From: Azolla caroliniana
Lineage: Eukaryota > Polypodiophyta
DNA length: 64,000 nt
Assembly (NCBI GenBank): GCA_043228905.1
Contig: JBHGNT010000008.1
Coordinates: 310,001-374,000 of the forward strand
Direction: 5' to 3'
The notes beneath the pieces were generated by a model that saw only the letters and a list, made by a program, of their open reading frames with translations, was not told the origin of the DNA and made no database searches. Below, piece after piece: positions 12,341-24,224 of this stretch (its first letter is position 1; each line of letters starts with the position of its first letter). The position numbers were made by a program, and so were the translations under genes.

Positions 12341-12950
12341 TGTTTGAACACTAAAGTCCCATATCACATGGGCCAGGTATGAACATTTTAATTTACTCAC
12401 GCGCTCTTCTCAACTTCTTCCTCAAATTTTGTAATTTCTTCATATCTCTCGACCTGAGTTTCAAAACCTTGATTTATTAATTCCATATCATAACTAGCGT
12501 TGTTAGCTTTGATTCGTATGTTTGAACACTAAAATCCGATATCACATGGGCCAGGTATGAACATTTTAATTTACTCTCGGGCTCCTCTCTACTCCCTCCT
12601 CTAATTTGGGAATGTCTTCATGTCTCTCAACCTGAGTTACAAAACCTTGATTTTTTATTTCCATATCATAGCTAGCCTTGTTAGCTTCGATTCGTATGTT
12701 TGAACAATAAAATCCGATATCACATGGGCAGGTATGAACATTTTAATTTACTCTCGGGCTCTTCTCAACTCCCTCCTCAAATTTGGGAATGTCTTCATGT
12801 CTCTCGACCTGAGTTTCAAAATCTTGATTTTTTAATTCCATATCATAGGTACCTTTGTTATCTTCGATTCTCATCTTTGAACACTAAAATCCGATATCAC
12901 ATTGGCCAGGTATGAACATTTCAATTTACTCTCGGCCTCTTCCCTACTCC
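12341..12950 (+). repeat. Repeat of 11290-11656 plus transition monomers
   Basis: 12356-12723 repeats 11290-11656 at about 1067 bp (6x178-1), ending in a fifth ATGGGCAGG monomer at 12724. A variant monomer with TTATCTTCGATTCTCATC (near 12858) and CATTGGCCAGG follows, leading into HOR-D. The 71-codon open frame at 12700-12915 lies across this junction and is a chance frame. Confidence 0.75.
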
Positions 12951-13019
12951 CTCCTCTAATTTAGTAATTTCTTCATGTCTCTCGACCTGAGTTTCAAAAC
13001 CTTGATTTTTTAATTCCAT

Positions 13020-14050
13020 ATCATAGCTAACCTTGTTAGCTTCGATTCGTATGTTTGAACACTAAAATCCGATATCACATGGGCCAGGTATGAACATTTT
13101 GATTTACTCTCGGGCTCTTCTCAACTCCCTCCTCAAATTTGGTAATTTCTTCATGTCTCTCGACGTGAGTTTCAAAAGCTTGATTTTTTAATTCCATATC
13201 ATAGGTAGCTTTGTTAGCTTCGATTCGCATATTTGAACACTAAAATCCGATATCACATGGGCCAGGTATGAACATTTTAATTTACTCTCGGGCTCCTCTC
13301 TACTCCCTCCTCTAATTTGGGAATGTCTTCATGTCTCTCGACCTGAGTTTCAAAATCTTGATTTTTTAATTGCATATCATAGCTAGCCTTGTTAGCTTCG
13401 ATTCGTATGTTTGAACACTAAAATCCGATATCACGTGGGCCAGGTATGAACATTTTAATTAACTCTCGGGCTCTTCTCAACTCCCTCCTCAAATTGGGTA
13501 ATTTCTTCATGACTCTCGACCTGAGTTTCAAAATCTTGATTTTTTAATTCCATATCATAGCTAGCCTTGTTAGCTTCGATTCGTATGTTTGAACACTAAA
13601 ATCCGATATCACATGGGCCAGGTATGAACATTTTGATTTACTCTCGGGCTCTTCTCAACTCCCTCCTCAAATTTGGTAATTTCTTCATGTCTCTCGACCT
13701 GAGTTTCAAAACCTTAATTTTTTAGTTCCATATCATAGCTAGCCTTGTTAGCTTCGATTCGTATGGTTGAACATTAAAATCCGATATCACGTGGGCCAGG
13801 TATGAACATTTTAATTAACTCTCGGGCTCTTCTCAACTCCCTCCTCAAATTGGGTAATTTCTTCATGTCTCTCGACCTGAGTTTCAAAATCTTGATTTTT
13901 TATATCCATATCATAGCTTGCGTTGTTAGCTTCGATTCCAATGTTTAAACACTAAAATCCGATATCACATTGGCCAAGTCTAAACATTTTAATTTACTCT
14001 CGGGCTCTTCTCTACTCCCTCCTCTAATTCGGGAATTTCTTCATGTCTCT
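13020..14050 (+). repeat. HOR-D, partial copy
   Basis: It is marked by TTTTGATTT (13097, 13631), CACGTGGG (13432 and, 355-356 bp later, near 13788) and ATATCC after the T-tract (13902). It matches 3049-4079 at offset 9971 and 14978-16008 at offset 1958 (11x178). The CACGTGGG monomers alternate with others, so the substitution marks a position in the HOR and is not a general property of the monomer. Confidence 0.85.
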
Positions 14051-14490
14051 CGACCTGAGTTTCAAAATCTTGATTTTTGAATTCCATAACATAGCTCGCA
14101 TTGTTAGCTTCGATTCGTATGTTTGAACACTAAAATCCGATATCACATGGGCCAGGTATGAACATTTTAATTTACTCTCGGGCACTTCTCAACTCCATCC
14201 TCAAATTTGGTAATTTCTTCATGTCTCTCGACGTGAGTTTCAAAACCTTGATATTTTAATTCCATATCATAGGGAGCTTTGTTAGCTTCGATTCGCATAT
14301 TTGAACACTAAAATCCGATATCACATGGCCCAAGTATGAACATTTTAATTTACTCTCGGGCTCCTCTCTACTCCCTCCTCTAATTTGGGAATGTCTTCAT
14401 GTCTCTCGACCTGAGTTTCAAAATCCTGATTTTTTAATTCCATATCATAGGTACCTTTGTTAGCATCGATTCGCATGTTTGAACACTAAA
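14051..14490 (+). repeat. Linker X between HOR-D copies
   Basis: About 2.5 monomers, with TTTGAATTCCATAACATAGC, CGGGCACTTCTC, AGGGAGCTTTG (AGGGAGC at 14271) and a TTAGCATCG variant. It recurs at 17433-17872 at offset 3382 (19x178; AGGGAGC at 17653), and its beginning recurs after 20638. Confidence 0.8.
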
Positions 14491-14584
14491 ATCCGATATC
14501 ACATGTGCCAGGTATAAACATTTTAATTTACTCTCGGGCTCTTCTCTACTCCCTCCTCTAATTTGGTAATTTCTTCATGTCTCT

Positions 14585-16008
14585 CGACCTGAGTTTCAAA
14601 ACCTTAATTTTTTAGTTCCATATCATAGCTAGCCTTGTTAGCTTCGATTCGTATGGTTGAACATTAAAATCCGATATCACATGTGCCAGGTATGAACATT
14701 TTAATTTGCTCTCCGGCTCTTCTCAACTGCCTCTTCAAATTTGGTAATTTCTTCATGTCTCTCGACGTGAGTTTTAAAATCTTGATTTTTTAATTCCATA
14801 TCATAGGTAGCTTGGTTAGCTTTAATTCGCATGGCTGAACAATAAAATCCGATATCACATGGGCCAGGTATAAACATTTTAATTTACTCTCGGCCTCTTC
14901 TCTACTCCCTCCTCTAATTTGGTAATTTCTTTATGTCTCTCGACCTGAGTTTCAAAACCTTGATTTTTTAATTCCATATCATAGCTAGCCTTGTTAGCTT
15001 CGATTCGTATGTTTGAACACTAAAATCCGATATCACATGGGCCAGGTATGAACATTTTGATTTACTCTCGGGCTCTTCTCAACTCCCTCCTCAAATTTGG
15101 TAATTTCTTCATGTCTCTCGACGTGAGTTTCAAAAGCTTGATTTTTTAATTCCATATCATAGGTAGCTTTGTTAGCTTCGATTCGCATATTTGAACACTA
15201 AAATCCGATATCACATGGGCCAGGTATGAACATTTTAATTTACTCTCGGGCTCCTCTCTACTCCCTCCTCTAATTTGGGAATGTCTTCATGTCTCTCGAC
15301 CTGAGTTTCAAAATCTTGATTTTTTAATTGCATATCATAGCTAGCCTTGTTAGCTTCGATTCGTATGTTTGAACACTAAAATCCGATATCACGTGGGCCA
15401 GGTATGAACATTTTAATTAACTCTCGGGCTCTTCTCAACTCCCTCCTCAAATTGGGTAATTTCTTCATGTCTCTCGACCTGAGTTTCAAAATCTTGATTT
15501 TTTAATTCCATATCATAGCTAGCCTTGTTAGCTTCGATTCGTATGTTTGAACACTAACATCCGATATCACATGGGCCAGGTATGAACATTTTGATTTACT
15601 CTCGGGCTCTTCTCAACTCCCTCCTCAAATTTGGTAATTTCTTCATGTCTCTCGACCTGAGTTTCAAAACCTTAATTTTTTAGTTCCATATCATAGCTAG
15701 CCTTGTTAGCTTCGATTCGTATGGTTGAACATTAAAATCCGATATCACGTGGGCCAGGTATGAACATTTTAATTAACTCTCGGGCTCTTCTCAACTCCCT
15801 CCTCAAATTGGGTAATTTCTTCATGTCTCTCGACCTGAGTTTCAAAATCTTGATTTTTTATATCCATATCATAGCTTGCGTTGTTAGCTTCGATTCCAAT
15901 GTTTAAACACTAAAATCCGATATCACATTGGCCAAGTCTAAACATTTTAATTTACTCTCGGGCTCTTCTCTACTCCCTCCTCTAATTCGGGAATTTCTTC
16001 ATGTCTCT
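14585..16008 (+). repeat. HOR-D unit 1, 1424 bp (8 monomers)
   Basis: Period 1424 = 8x178 is shown by TTTTGATTT at 15055 and 16479 and by the ATATCC marker at 15860 and 17284. The unit holds the TATGGTTGAACATT, GCATGGCTGAAC, CACGTGGG and CCAATGTTTAAACAC monomers. It also matches 2656-4079 (block P) at offset 11929. The differences I noticed against unit 2 are single bases, for example TAACATCCG near 15556. Confidence 0.85.
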
Positions 16009-17432
16009 CGACCTGAGTTTCAAAACCTTAATTTTTTAATTCCATATCATAGCTAGCCTTGTTAGCTTCGATTCGTATGGTTGAACATTAAAATCCGATA
16101 TCACATGTGCCAGGTATGAACATTTTAATTTGCTCTCGGGCTCTTCTCAACTGCCTCTTCAAATTTGGTAATTTCTTCATGTCTCTCGACGTGAGTTTTA
16201 AAATCTTGATTTTTTAATTCCATATCATAGGTAGCTTGGTTAGCTTTAATTCGCATGGCTGAACAATAAAATCCGATATCACATGGGCCAGGTATAAACA
16301 TTTTAATTTACTCTCGGCCTCTTCTCTACTCCCTCCTCTAATTTGGTAATTTCTTTATGTCTCTCGACCTGAGTTTCAAAACCTTGATTTTTTAATTCCA
16401 TATCATAGCTAGCCTTGTTAGCTTCGATTCGTATGTTTGAACACTAAAATCCGATATCACATGGGCCAGGTATGAACATTTTGATTTACTCTCGGGCTCT
16501 TCTCAACTCCCTCCTCAAATTTGGTAATTTCTTCATGTCTCTCGACGTGAGTTTCAAAAGCTTGATTTTTTAATTCCATATCATAGGTAGCTTTGTTAGC
16601 TTCGATTCGCATATTTGAACACTAAAATCCGATATCACATGGGCCAGGTATGAACATTTTAATTTACTCTCGGGCTCCTCTCTACTCCCTCCTCTAATTT
16701 GGGAATGTCTTCATGTCTCTCGACCTGAGTTTCAAAATCTTGATTTTTTAATTGCATATCATAGCTAGCCTTGTTAGCTTCGATTCGTATGTTTGAACAC
16801 TAAAATCCGATATCACGTGGGCCAGGTATGAACATTTTAATTAACTCTCGGGCTCTTCTCAACTCCCTCCTCAAATTGGGTAATTTCTTCATGTCTCTCG
16901 ACCTGAGTTTCAAAATCTTGATTTTTTAATTCCATATCATAGCTAGCCTTGTTAGCTTCGATTCGTATGTTTGAACACTAAAATCCGATATCACATGGGC
17001 CAGGTATGAACATTTTGATTTACTCTCGGGCTCTTCTCAACTCCCTCCTCAAATTTGGTAATTTCTTCATGTCTCTCGACCTGAGTTTCAAAACCTTAAT
17101 TTTTTAGTTCCATATCATAGCTAGCCTTGTTAGCTTCGATTCGTATGGTTGAACATTAAAATCCGATATCACGTGGGCCAGGTATGAACATTTTAATTAA
17201 CTCTCGGGCTCTTCTCAACTCCCTCCTCAAATTGGGTAATTTCTTCACGTCTCTCGACCTGAGTTTCAAAATCTTGATTTTTTATATCCATATCATAGCT
17301 TGCGTTGTTAGCTTCGATTCCAATGTTTAAACACTAAAATCCGATATCACATTGGCCAAGTCTAAACATTTTAATTTACTCTCGGGCTCTTCTCTACTCC
17401 CTCCTCTAATTCGGGAATTTCTTCATGTCTCT
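16009..17432 (+). repeat. HOR-D unit 2, 1424 bp (8 monomers)
   Basis: Direct tandem copy of unit 1 with the same monomer order. Differences are minor: AATTCC against AGTTCC near 16040, and CACGTCTCTC near 17248. It is followed by the second copy of linker X at 17433. Confidence 0.85.
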
Positions 17433-19574
17433 CGACCTGAGTTTCAAAATCTTGATTTTTGAATTCCATAACATAGCTCGCATTGTTAGCTTCGATTCGT
17501 ATGTTTGAACACTAAAATCCGATATCACATGGGCCAGGTATGAACATTTTAATTTACTCTCGGGCACTTCTCAACTCCATCCTCAAATTTGGTAATTTCT
17601 TCATGTCTCTCGACGTGAGTTTCAAAACCTTGATATTTTAATTCCATATCATAGGGAGCTTTGTTAGCTTCGATTCGCATATTTGAACACTAAAATCCGA
17701 TATCACATGGGCCAAGTATGAACATTTTAATTTACTCTCGGGCTCCTCTCTACTCCCTCCTCTAATTTGGGAATGTCTTCATGTCTCTCGACCTGAGTTT
17801 CAAAATCCTGATTTTTTAATTCCATATCATAGGTACCTTTGTTAGCATCGATTCGCATGTTTGAACACTAAAATCCAATATCACATGGGCCAGGTATGAA
17901 CATTTTAATTTACTCTCGGCCTCTTCTCTACTCCCTCCTCTAATTTAGTAATTTCTTCATGTCTCTCGACCTGAGTTTCAAAACCTTGATTTTTTAATTC
18001 CATATCATAGCTACCCTTGTTAGCTTCGATTCGTATGTTTGAACACTAAAATCCGATATCACGTGGGCCAGGTATGAACATTTTAATTTACTCTCGGGCT
18101 CTTCTCAACTCCCTCCTCAAATTGGGTAATTTCTTCATGTCTCTCGACCTGAGTTTCAAAATCTTGACTTTTTAATTCCATAACATTGCTCGCATTGTTA
18201 ACTTCGATTCGCATATTTGAACACTAAAATCCGATATCACATGGGCCAGGTATGAACATTTTAATTTACTCTCGGCCTCTTCTCTACTCCCTCCTCTAAT
18301 TTGGTAATTTCTTCTTGTATCTCGACCTGACTTTCAAAATCTTAATTTTTGAATTCCATAACATGGCTCGTATTGTTATCTTCGTTTCGCATATTTAAAC
18401 ACTAAAATCTGATATCAGATGGGCCAGGTATGAACATTTTAATTTAATCTCGGGCTCCTCTCTACTCCCTCCTCTAATTTGGGAATGTCTTCATATCTGT
18501 CGACCTGACTTTCAAAATCTGGATTTTTTAATTCCATATCATAGGTACCTTTGTTAGCTTCGATTCGCATATTTGAACACTAAAATCCGATATCACATGG
18601 GCCAGGTATGAACATTTTAATTTACTCTCGGCCTCTTCTCTACTCCCTCCTCTAATTTGGTAATTTCTTCATGTCTCTCGACCTGAGTTTCAAAACCTTG
18701 ATTTTTTAATTCCATATCATAGCTAGCCTTGTTAGCTTGGATTCGTATGTTTGAACACTAAAATCCGATATCACATGGGCCAGGTATGAACATTTTAATT
18801 TACTCTCGGCCTCTTCTCTACTCCCTCCTCTAATTTGGTAATTTCTTCATGTCTCTCGACCTGAGTTTCAAAACCTTGATTTTTTAATTCCATATCATAG
18901 CTAGCCTTGTTAGCTTCAATTCGTATGTTTGAACACTAAAGTCCGATATCACATGTGCCAGGTATAAACATTTTAATTTACTCTCGGGCTCTTCTCTACT
19001 CCCTCCTCTAATTTGGTAATTTCTTCATGTCTCTCGATCTGAGTTTTCAAAACCTTGATTTTTTAGTTCCATATCATAGCTAGCCTTGTTAGCTTCGATT
19101 CGTATGGTTGAACACTAAAATCCGATATCACATGTGCCAGGTATGAACATTTTAATTTGCTCTCGGGCTCTTCTCAACTGCCTCTTCAAATTTGGTAATT
19201 TCTTCATGTCTCTCGACGTGAGTTTTAAAATCTTGATTTTTTAATTCCATATCATAGGTAGCTTGGTTAGTTTTAATTCGCATGGCTGAACAATAAAATC
19301 CGATATCACATGGGCCAGGTATGAACATTTTAATTTACTCTCGGCCTCTTCTCTACTCCCTGCTCTAATTTGGTAATTTCTTTATGTCTCTCGACCTGAG
19401 TTTCAAAACCTTGATTTTTTAATTCCAAATAATAGCTAGCCTTGTTAGCTTCGATTCGTATGTTTGAACACTAAAATCCGATATCACATGGTCCAGGTAT
19501 GAACATTTTAATTTACTCTCGGGCTCTTCTCAACTCCCTCCTCAAATTTGGTAATTTCTTCATGTCTCTCGACG
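17433..19574 (+). repeat. Linker X copy, then blocks Q and R (right copies)
   Basis: 17433-17872 repeats linker X. 17872-18872 repeats block Q (offset 13532 to 4340-5340). 18919-19574 repeats block R (offset 12989 to 5930-6585). Blocks P, Q and R therefore occur in the same order on both sides, and the right side is longer because HOR-D and linker X are duplicated. Confidence 0.85.
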
Positions 19575-20832
19575 TGAGTTTCAAAAGCTTGATTTTTTAA
19601 TTCCATATCATAGGTAGCTTGGTTAGCTTCGATTCGCATATTTGAACACTAAAATCCGATATCACATTGGCCAAGTCTAAACATTTTAATTTACTCTCGG
19701 GCTCTTCTCTACTCCCTCCTCTGATTCGGGAATTTCTTCATGTCTCTCGACCTGAGTTTCAAAATCTTGATTTTCGAATTCCATAACATAACTCGCATTT
19801 TTAGCTTCGATTCTCATATTTGAACACTAAAATCCGATATCACATGGGCCAGGTATGAACATTTTAATTTACTCTCGGGCTCCTCTCTACTCCCTCCTCT
19901 AATGTGGGAATGTCTTCATGTCTCTCGACCTGAGTTTCAAAATCTTGATTTTTTAATTGCATATCATAGCTAGCCTTGTTAGCTTCGATTCGTATGTTTG
20001 AACACTAAAATCCGATATCACGTGGGCCAGGTATGAACATTTTAATTAACTCTCGGGCTCTTCTCAACTCCCTCCTCAAATTGGGTAATTTCTTCATGTC
20101 TCTCGACCTGAGTTTCAAAATCTTGATTTTTTAATTCCATATCATAGCTAGCCTTGTTAGCTTCGATTCGTATGTTTGAACACTAAAATCCGATATCACA
20201 TGGGCCAGGTATGAACATTTTGATTTACTCTCGGGCTCTTCTCAACTCCCTCCTCAAATTTGGTAATTTCTTCATGTCTCTCGACCTGAGTTTCAAAACC
20301 TTAATTTTTTAGTTCCATATCATAGCTAGCCTTGTTAGCTTCGATTCGTATGGGTTAACATTAAAATCCGATATCACGTGGGCCAGGTATGAACATTTTA
20401 ATTAACTCTCGGGCTCTTCTCAACTCCCTCCTCAAATTGGGTAATTTCTTCATGTCTCTCGACCTGAGTTTCAAAATCTTGATTTTTTATATCCATATCA
20501 TAGCTTGCGTTGTTAGCTTCGATTCCAATGTTTAAACACTAAAATCCGATATCACATTGGCCAAGTCTAAACATTTTAATTTACTCTCGGGCTCTTCTCT
20601 ACTCCCTCCTCTAATTCGGGAATTTCTTCATGTCTCTCGACCTGAGTTTCAAAATCTTGATTTTTGAATTCCATAACATAGCTCGCATTGTTAGCTTCGA
20701 TTCGTATGTTTGAACACTAAAATCCGATATCACCTGGGCCAGGTATGAACATTTTAATTTACTCTCGGCCTCTTCTCTACTCCCTCCTCTAATTTGGTAA
20801 TTTCTTCATGTCTCTCGACATGAGTTTCAAAA
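19575..20832 (+). repeat. HOR-D partial copy and transition to HOR-A
   Basis: It matches the HOR-D region at offset 3205 (CACGTGGG at 20019 and 20375 against 16814 and 17170; ATATCC marker at 20489 against 17284). 3205 is 18x178+1. A private TATGGGTTAACATT variant lies near 20350. From about 20740 the monomers change to the CTCGGCCTCTTC type and lead into HOR-A at 20833. Confidence 0.8.
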
Positions 20833-21638
20833 CCTTGTTTTTTGAATTCCATAACATAGCTCGTATTGTTAGCTTCGATTCGCATATTTAAACACTAAAA
20901 TCCGATATCAGATGGGCCAGGTATGAACATTTTAATTTAATCTCGAGCTCCTCTCTACTCCCTCCTCTAATTTGGGAATGTCTTCATATCTCTCGACCTG
21001 AGTTTCAAAATCTTGATTTTTTAATTCCATGTCATTGGTAGCTTTGTTAGCTTCAATTCGCATATTGGGTAATGTCTTCATGTCTCTCGACGTGAGTTTC
21101 GAAAGCTTGATTTTTTAATTCCATGTCATAGGTAGCTTTGTTAGCTTCGATTCGCATATTTGAACACTAAAATCCGATATCACATGGGCCAGGTATGAAC
21201 ATTTTAATTTACTCTCGGGCTCCTCTCTACTCCGTCCTCTAATTTGGGAATGTCTTCATGTCTCTTGACCTGAGTTTCAAAATCTTGATTATTTAATTCG
21301 ATATCATAGGTAGCTTTGTTAGCTTCGATTCGCATGTTTGAACACTAAAATCCGATATCAAATGGGCCAGGTATGAACATTTTAATTTACTCTCGGCTTC
21401 TTCTCTACTCCCTCCTCTAATTTGGTAATTTCTTCATGTCTCTCGACCTGAGTTTCAAAACCTTGATTTTTTAATTCCACATCATAGCTAGCCTTGTTAG
21501 CTTCGATTCGTATGTTTGAACACTAAAATCCGATATCACATGGGCCAGGTATGAACATTTTAATTTACTCTCGGCCTCTTCTCTACTCCCTCCTCTAATT
21601 TGGTAATTCCTTCATGTCTCTCGACCTGAGTTTCAAAA
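20833..21638 (+). repeat. Short HOR-A form, 806 bp
   Basis: It runs between two CCTTGTTTTTTGAATTCC markers (20833 and 21639). 806 is 4x178+94, so it holds four full monomers and the truncated 94-bp monomer. The full HOR-A is 2586 bp, 1780 bp longer, which is exactly ten monomers. This edge copy therefore looks like a HOR-A unit that lost, or had not yet gained, ten monomers in register. Confidence 0.85.
21067..21160 (+). repeat. Truncated 94-bp monomer (first of five)
   Basis: CATATT at 21061-21066 is followed 94 bp later by CATATT at 21155-21160. The normal monomer reads TTCGCATATTTGAACAC; here CATATT runs straight into GGGTAATGTC, skipping 84 bp. The two ends share only ATT, which suggests deletion at 3-bp microhomology. 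The same truncated unit is seen in each HOR-A copy and in the displaced copy near 51869-51962. The full-length counterpart, CAAATTGGGTAATGTC, is found in HOR-B (28641). Confidence 0.85.
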
Positions 21639-24224
21639 CCTTGTTTTTTGAATTCCATAACATAGCTCGTATTGTTAGCTTCGATTCGCATATTTAAACA
21701 CTAAAATCCGATATCAGATGGGCCAGGTATGAACATTTTAATTTAATCTCGAGCTCCTCTCTACTCCCTCCTCTAATTTGGGAATGTCTTCATATCTCTC
21801 GACCTGAGTTTCAAAATCTTGATTTTTTAATTCCATGTCATTGGTAGCTTTGTTAGCTTCAATTCGCATATTGGGTAATGTCTTCATGTCTCTCGACGTG
21901 AGTTTCGAAAGCTTGATTTTTTAATTCCATGTCATAGGTAGCTTTGTTAGCTTCGATTCGCATATTTGAACACTAAAATCCGATATCACATGGGCCAGGT
22001 ATGAACATTTTAATTTACTCTCGGGCTCCTCTCTACTCCGTCCTCTAATTTGGGAATGTCTTCATGTCTCTTGACCTGAGTTTCAAAATCTTGATTATTT
22101 AATTCGATATCATAGGTAGCTTTGTTAGCTTCGATTCGCATGTTTGAACACTAAAATCCGATATCAAATGGGCCAGGTATGAACATTTTAATTTACTCTC
22201 GGCTTCTTCTCTACTCCCTCCTCTAATTTGGTAATTTCTTCATGTCTCTCGACCTGAGTTTCAAAACCTTGATTTTTTAATTCCACATCATAGCTAGCCT
22301 TGTTAGCTTCGAGTCGTATGTTTGAACACTAAAATCCGATATCACATGGGCCAGGTATGAACATTTTAATTTACTCTCGGCCTCTTCTCTACTCCCTCCT
22401 CTAATTTGGTAATTTCTTCATGTCTCTCGACCTGAGTTTCAAAACCATGATTTTTTAATTCCATATCATAGCTAGCCTTGTTAGCTTCGATTCGTATGTT
22501 TGAACATTAAAATCCGATATCACATGGGCGAGGTATGAACATTTTCATTTACTCTCGGCCTCTTCTCTACTCCCTCCTCTAATTTGGTAATTTCTTCACG
22601 TCTCTCGACCTGAGTTTCAAAACCTTGATTTTTTAATTCGATATCATAGCTAGCCTTGTTAGCTTCGATTCGTATGTTTGAACACTAAAATCCGATATCA
22701 CATGGGCCAGGTATGAACATTTTAATTTACTCTCGGGCTCTTCTCAACTCCCTCCTCAAATCTAGTACTTTCTTCATGTCTCTCGACGTGAGTTTCAAAA
22801 GCTTAATTTTTTAATTCCATATCATAGGTAGCTTTGTTAGCTTCGATTTGCATATTTGAACACTAAAATCCGATATCACATGGGCCAGGTATGAACATTT
22901 TAATTTACTCTCGGGCTCCTCTCTACTCCCTCCTCTAATTTGGGAATGTCTTCATGTCTCTCGACCTGACTTTCAAAATCTTGATTTTCGAATTCCATAA
23001 CATAGCTCGCATTGTTAGCTTTGATTCGCATATTTGAACACTAAAATCCGATATCACATGGGCCAGGTATGAACATTTTAATTTACTCTCGGCCTCTTCT
23101 CTACTCCCTCCTCTAATTTGGTAATTTCTTCATGTCTCTCGACCTGAGTTTCAAAACCTTGATTTTTTCATTCCATATCATAGCTAGCCTTGTTAGCTTC
23201 AATTCGCATGTTTGAACACTAAAATCCGATATCACATGGGCCAGGTATGAACATTTTAATTTACTCTCGGCCTCTTCTCTACTCCCTCCTCTAATTTGGT
23301 AATTTCTTCATGTCTCTCGACCTGAGTTTCAAAACCTTGATTTTTTAATTCGATATCATAGCTAGCCTTGTTAGCTTCGATTCGTATGTTTGAACACTAA
23401 AATCCGATATCACATGGGCCAGGTATGAACATTTTAATTTACTCTCGGGCTCCTCTCTACTCCCTCCTCTAATTTGGGAATGTCTTCATGTCTCTCGACC
23501 TGACTTTCAAAATCTTGATTTTCGAATTTCATAACATAGCTCGCATTGTTAGCTTTGATTCGCATATTTCAACACTAAAATCCGATATCACATGGGCCAG
23601 GTATGAACATTTTAATTTACTCTCGGCCTCTTCTCTACTCCCTCCTCTAATTTGGTAATTTCTTCATGTCTCTCGACCTGAGTTTCAAAACCTTGATTTT
23701 TTCATTCCATATCATAGCTAGCCTTGTTAGCTTCAATTCGCATGTTTGAACACTAAAATCCGATATCACATGGGCCAGGTATGAACATTTTAATTTACTC
23801 TCGGCCTCTTCTCTACTCCCTCCTCTAATTTGGTAATTTCTTCATGTCTCTCGACCTGAGTTTCAAAACCTTGATTTTTTCATTCCATATCATAGCTAGC
23901 CTTGTTAGCTTCAATTCGCATGTTTGAACACTAAAATCCGATATCACATGGGCCAGGTATGAACATTTTAATTTACTCTCGGCCTCTTCTCTACTCCCTC
24001 CTCTCATTTGGTAATTTCTTCATGTCTCTCGACCTGAGTTTCAAAACCTTGATTTTTTCATTCCATATCATAGCTAGCCTTGTTAGCTTCAATTCGCATG
24101 TTTGAACACTAAAATCCGATATCACATGGGCCAGGTATGAACATTTTAATTTACTCTCGGCCTCTTCTCTACTCCCTCCTCTAATTTGGTAATTCCTTCA
24201 TGTCTCTCGACCTGAGTTTCAAAA
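21639..24224 (+). repeat. HOR-A unit 1, 2586 bp
   Basis: The unit runs from the CCTTGTTTTTTG marker at 21639 to the next at 24225. 2586 is 14x178+94: fourteen full monomers and the 94-bp truncated one. Monomer types in order include ones marked by CTACTCCGTCC with TTGATTATTTAATTCG, by ATCAAATGGGCC, by CCACATCATAG, by AAAACCATGATT, by GGGCGAGG, by TCTAGTACTTTC, by TTTTCGAATTCC, and a run with TTTTTTCATTCC. A private change TCGAGTCGTATG lies near 22310. The minus-strand open frame at 23825-24007 is a chance frame repeated in unit 2. Confidence 0.9.

Noticed and set aside
12700-12915. 71-codon open frame
   Set aside because: It lies wholly in satellite monomers, has no recognisable domain, and depends on local substitutions and a one-base deletion. 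178 bp is not a multiple of three, so frames rotate and short open stretches arise by chance.
23825-24007. 60-codon minus-strand frame repeated at 26411 and 51236
   Set aside because: Same reasoning: copies of HOR-A and of its displaced segment. No initiation context or homology is visible.
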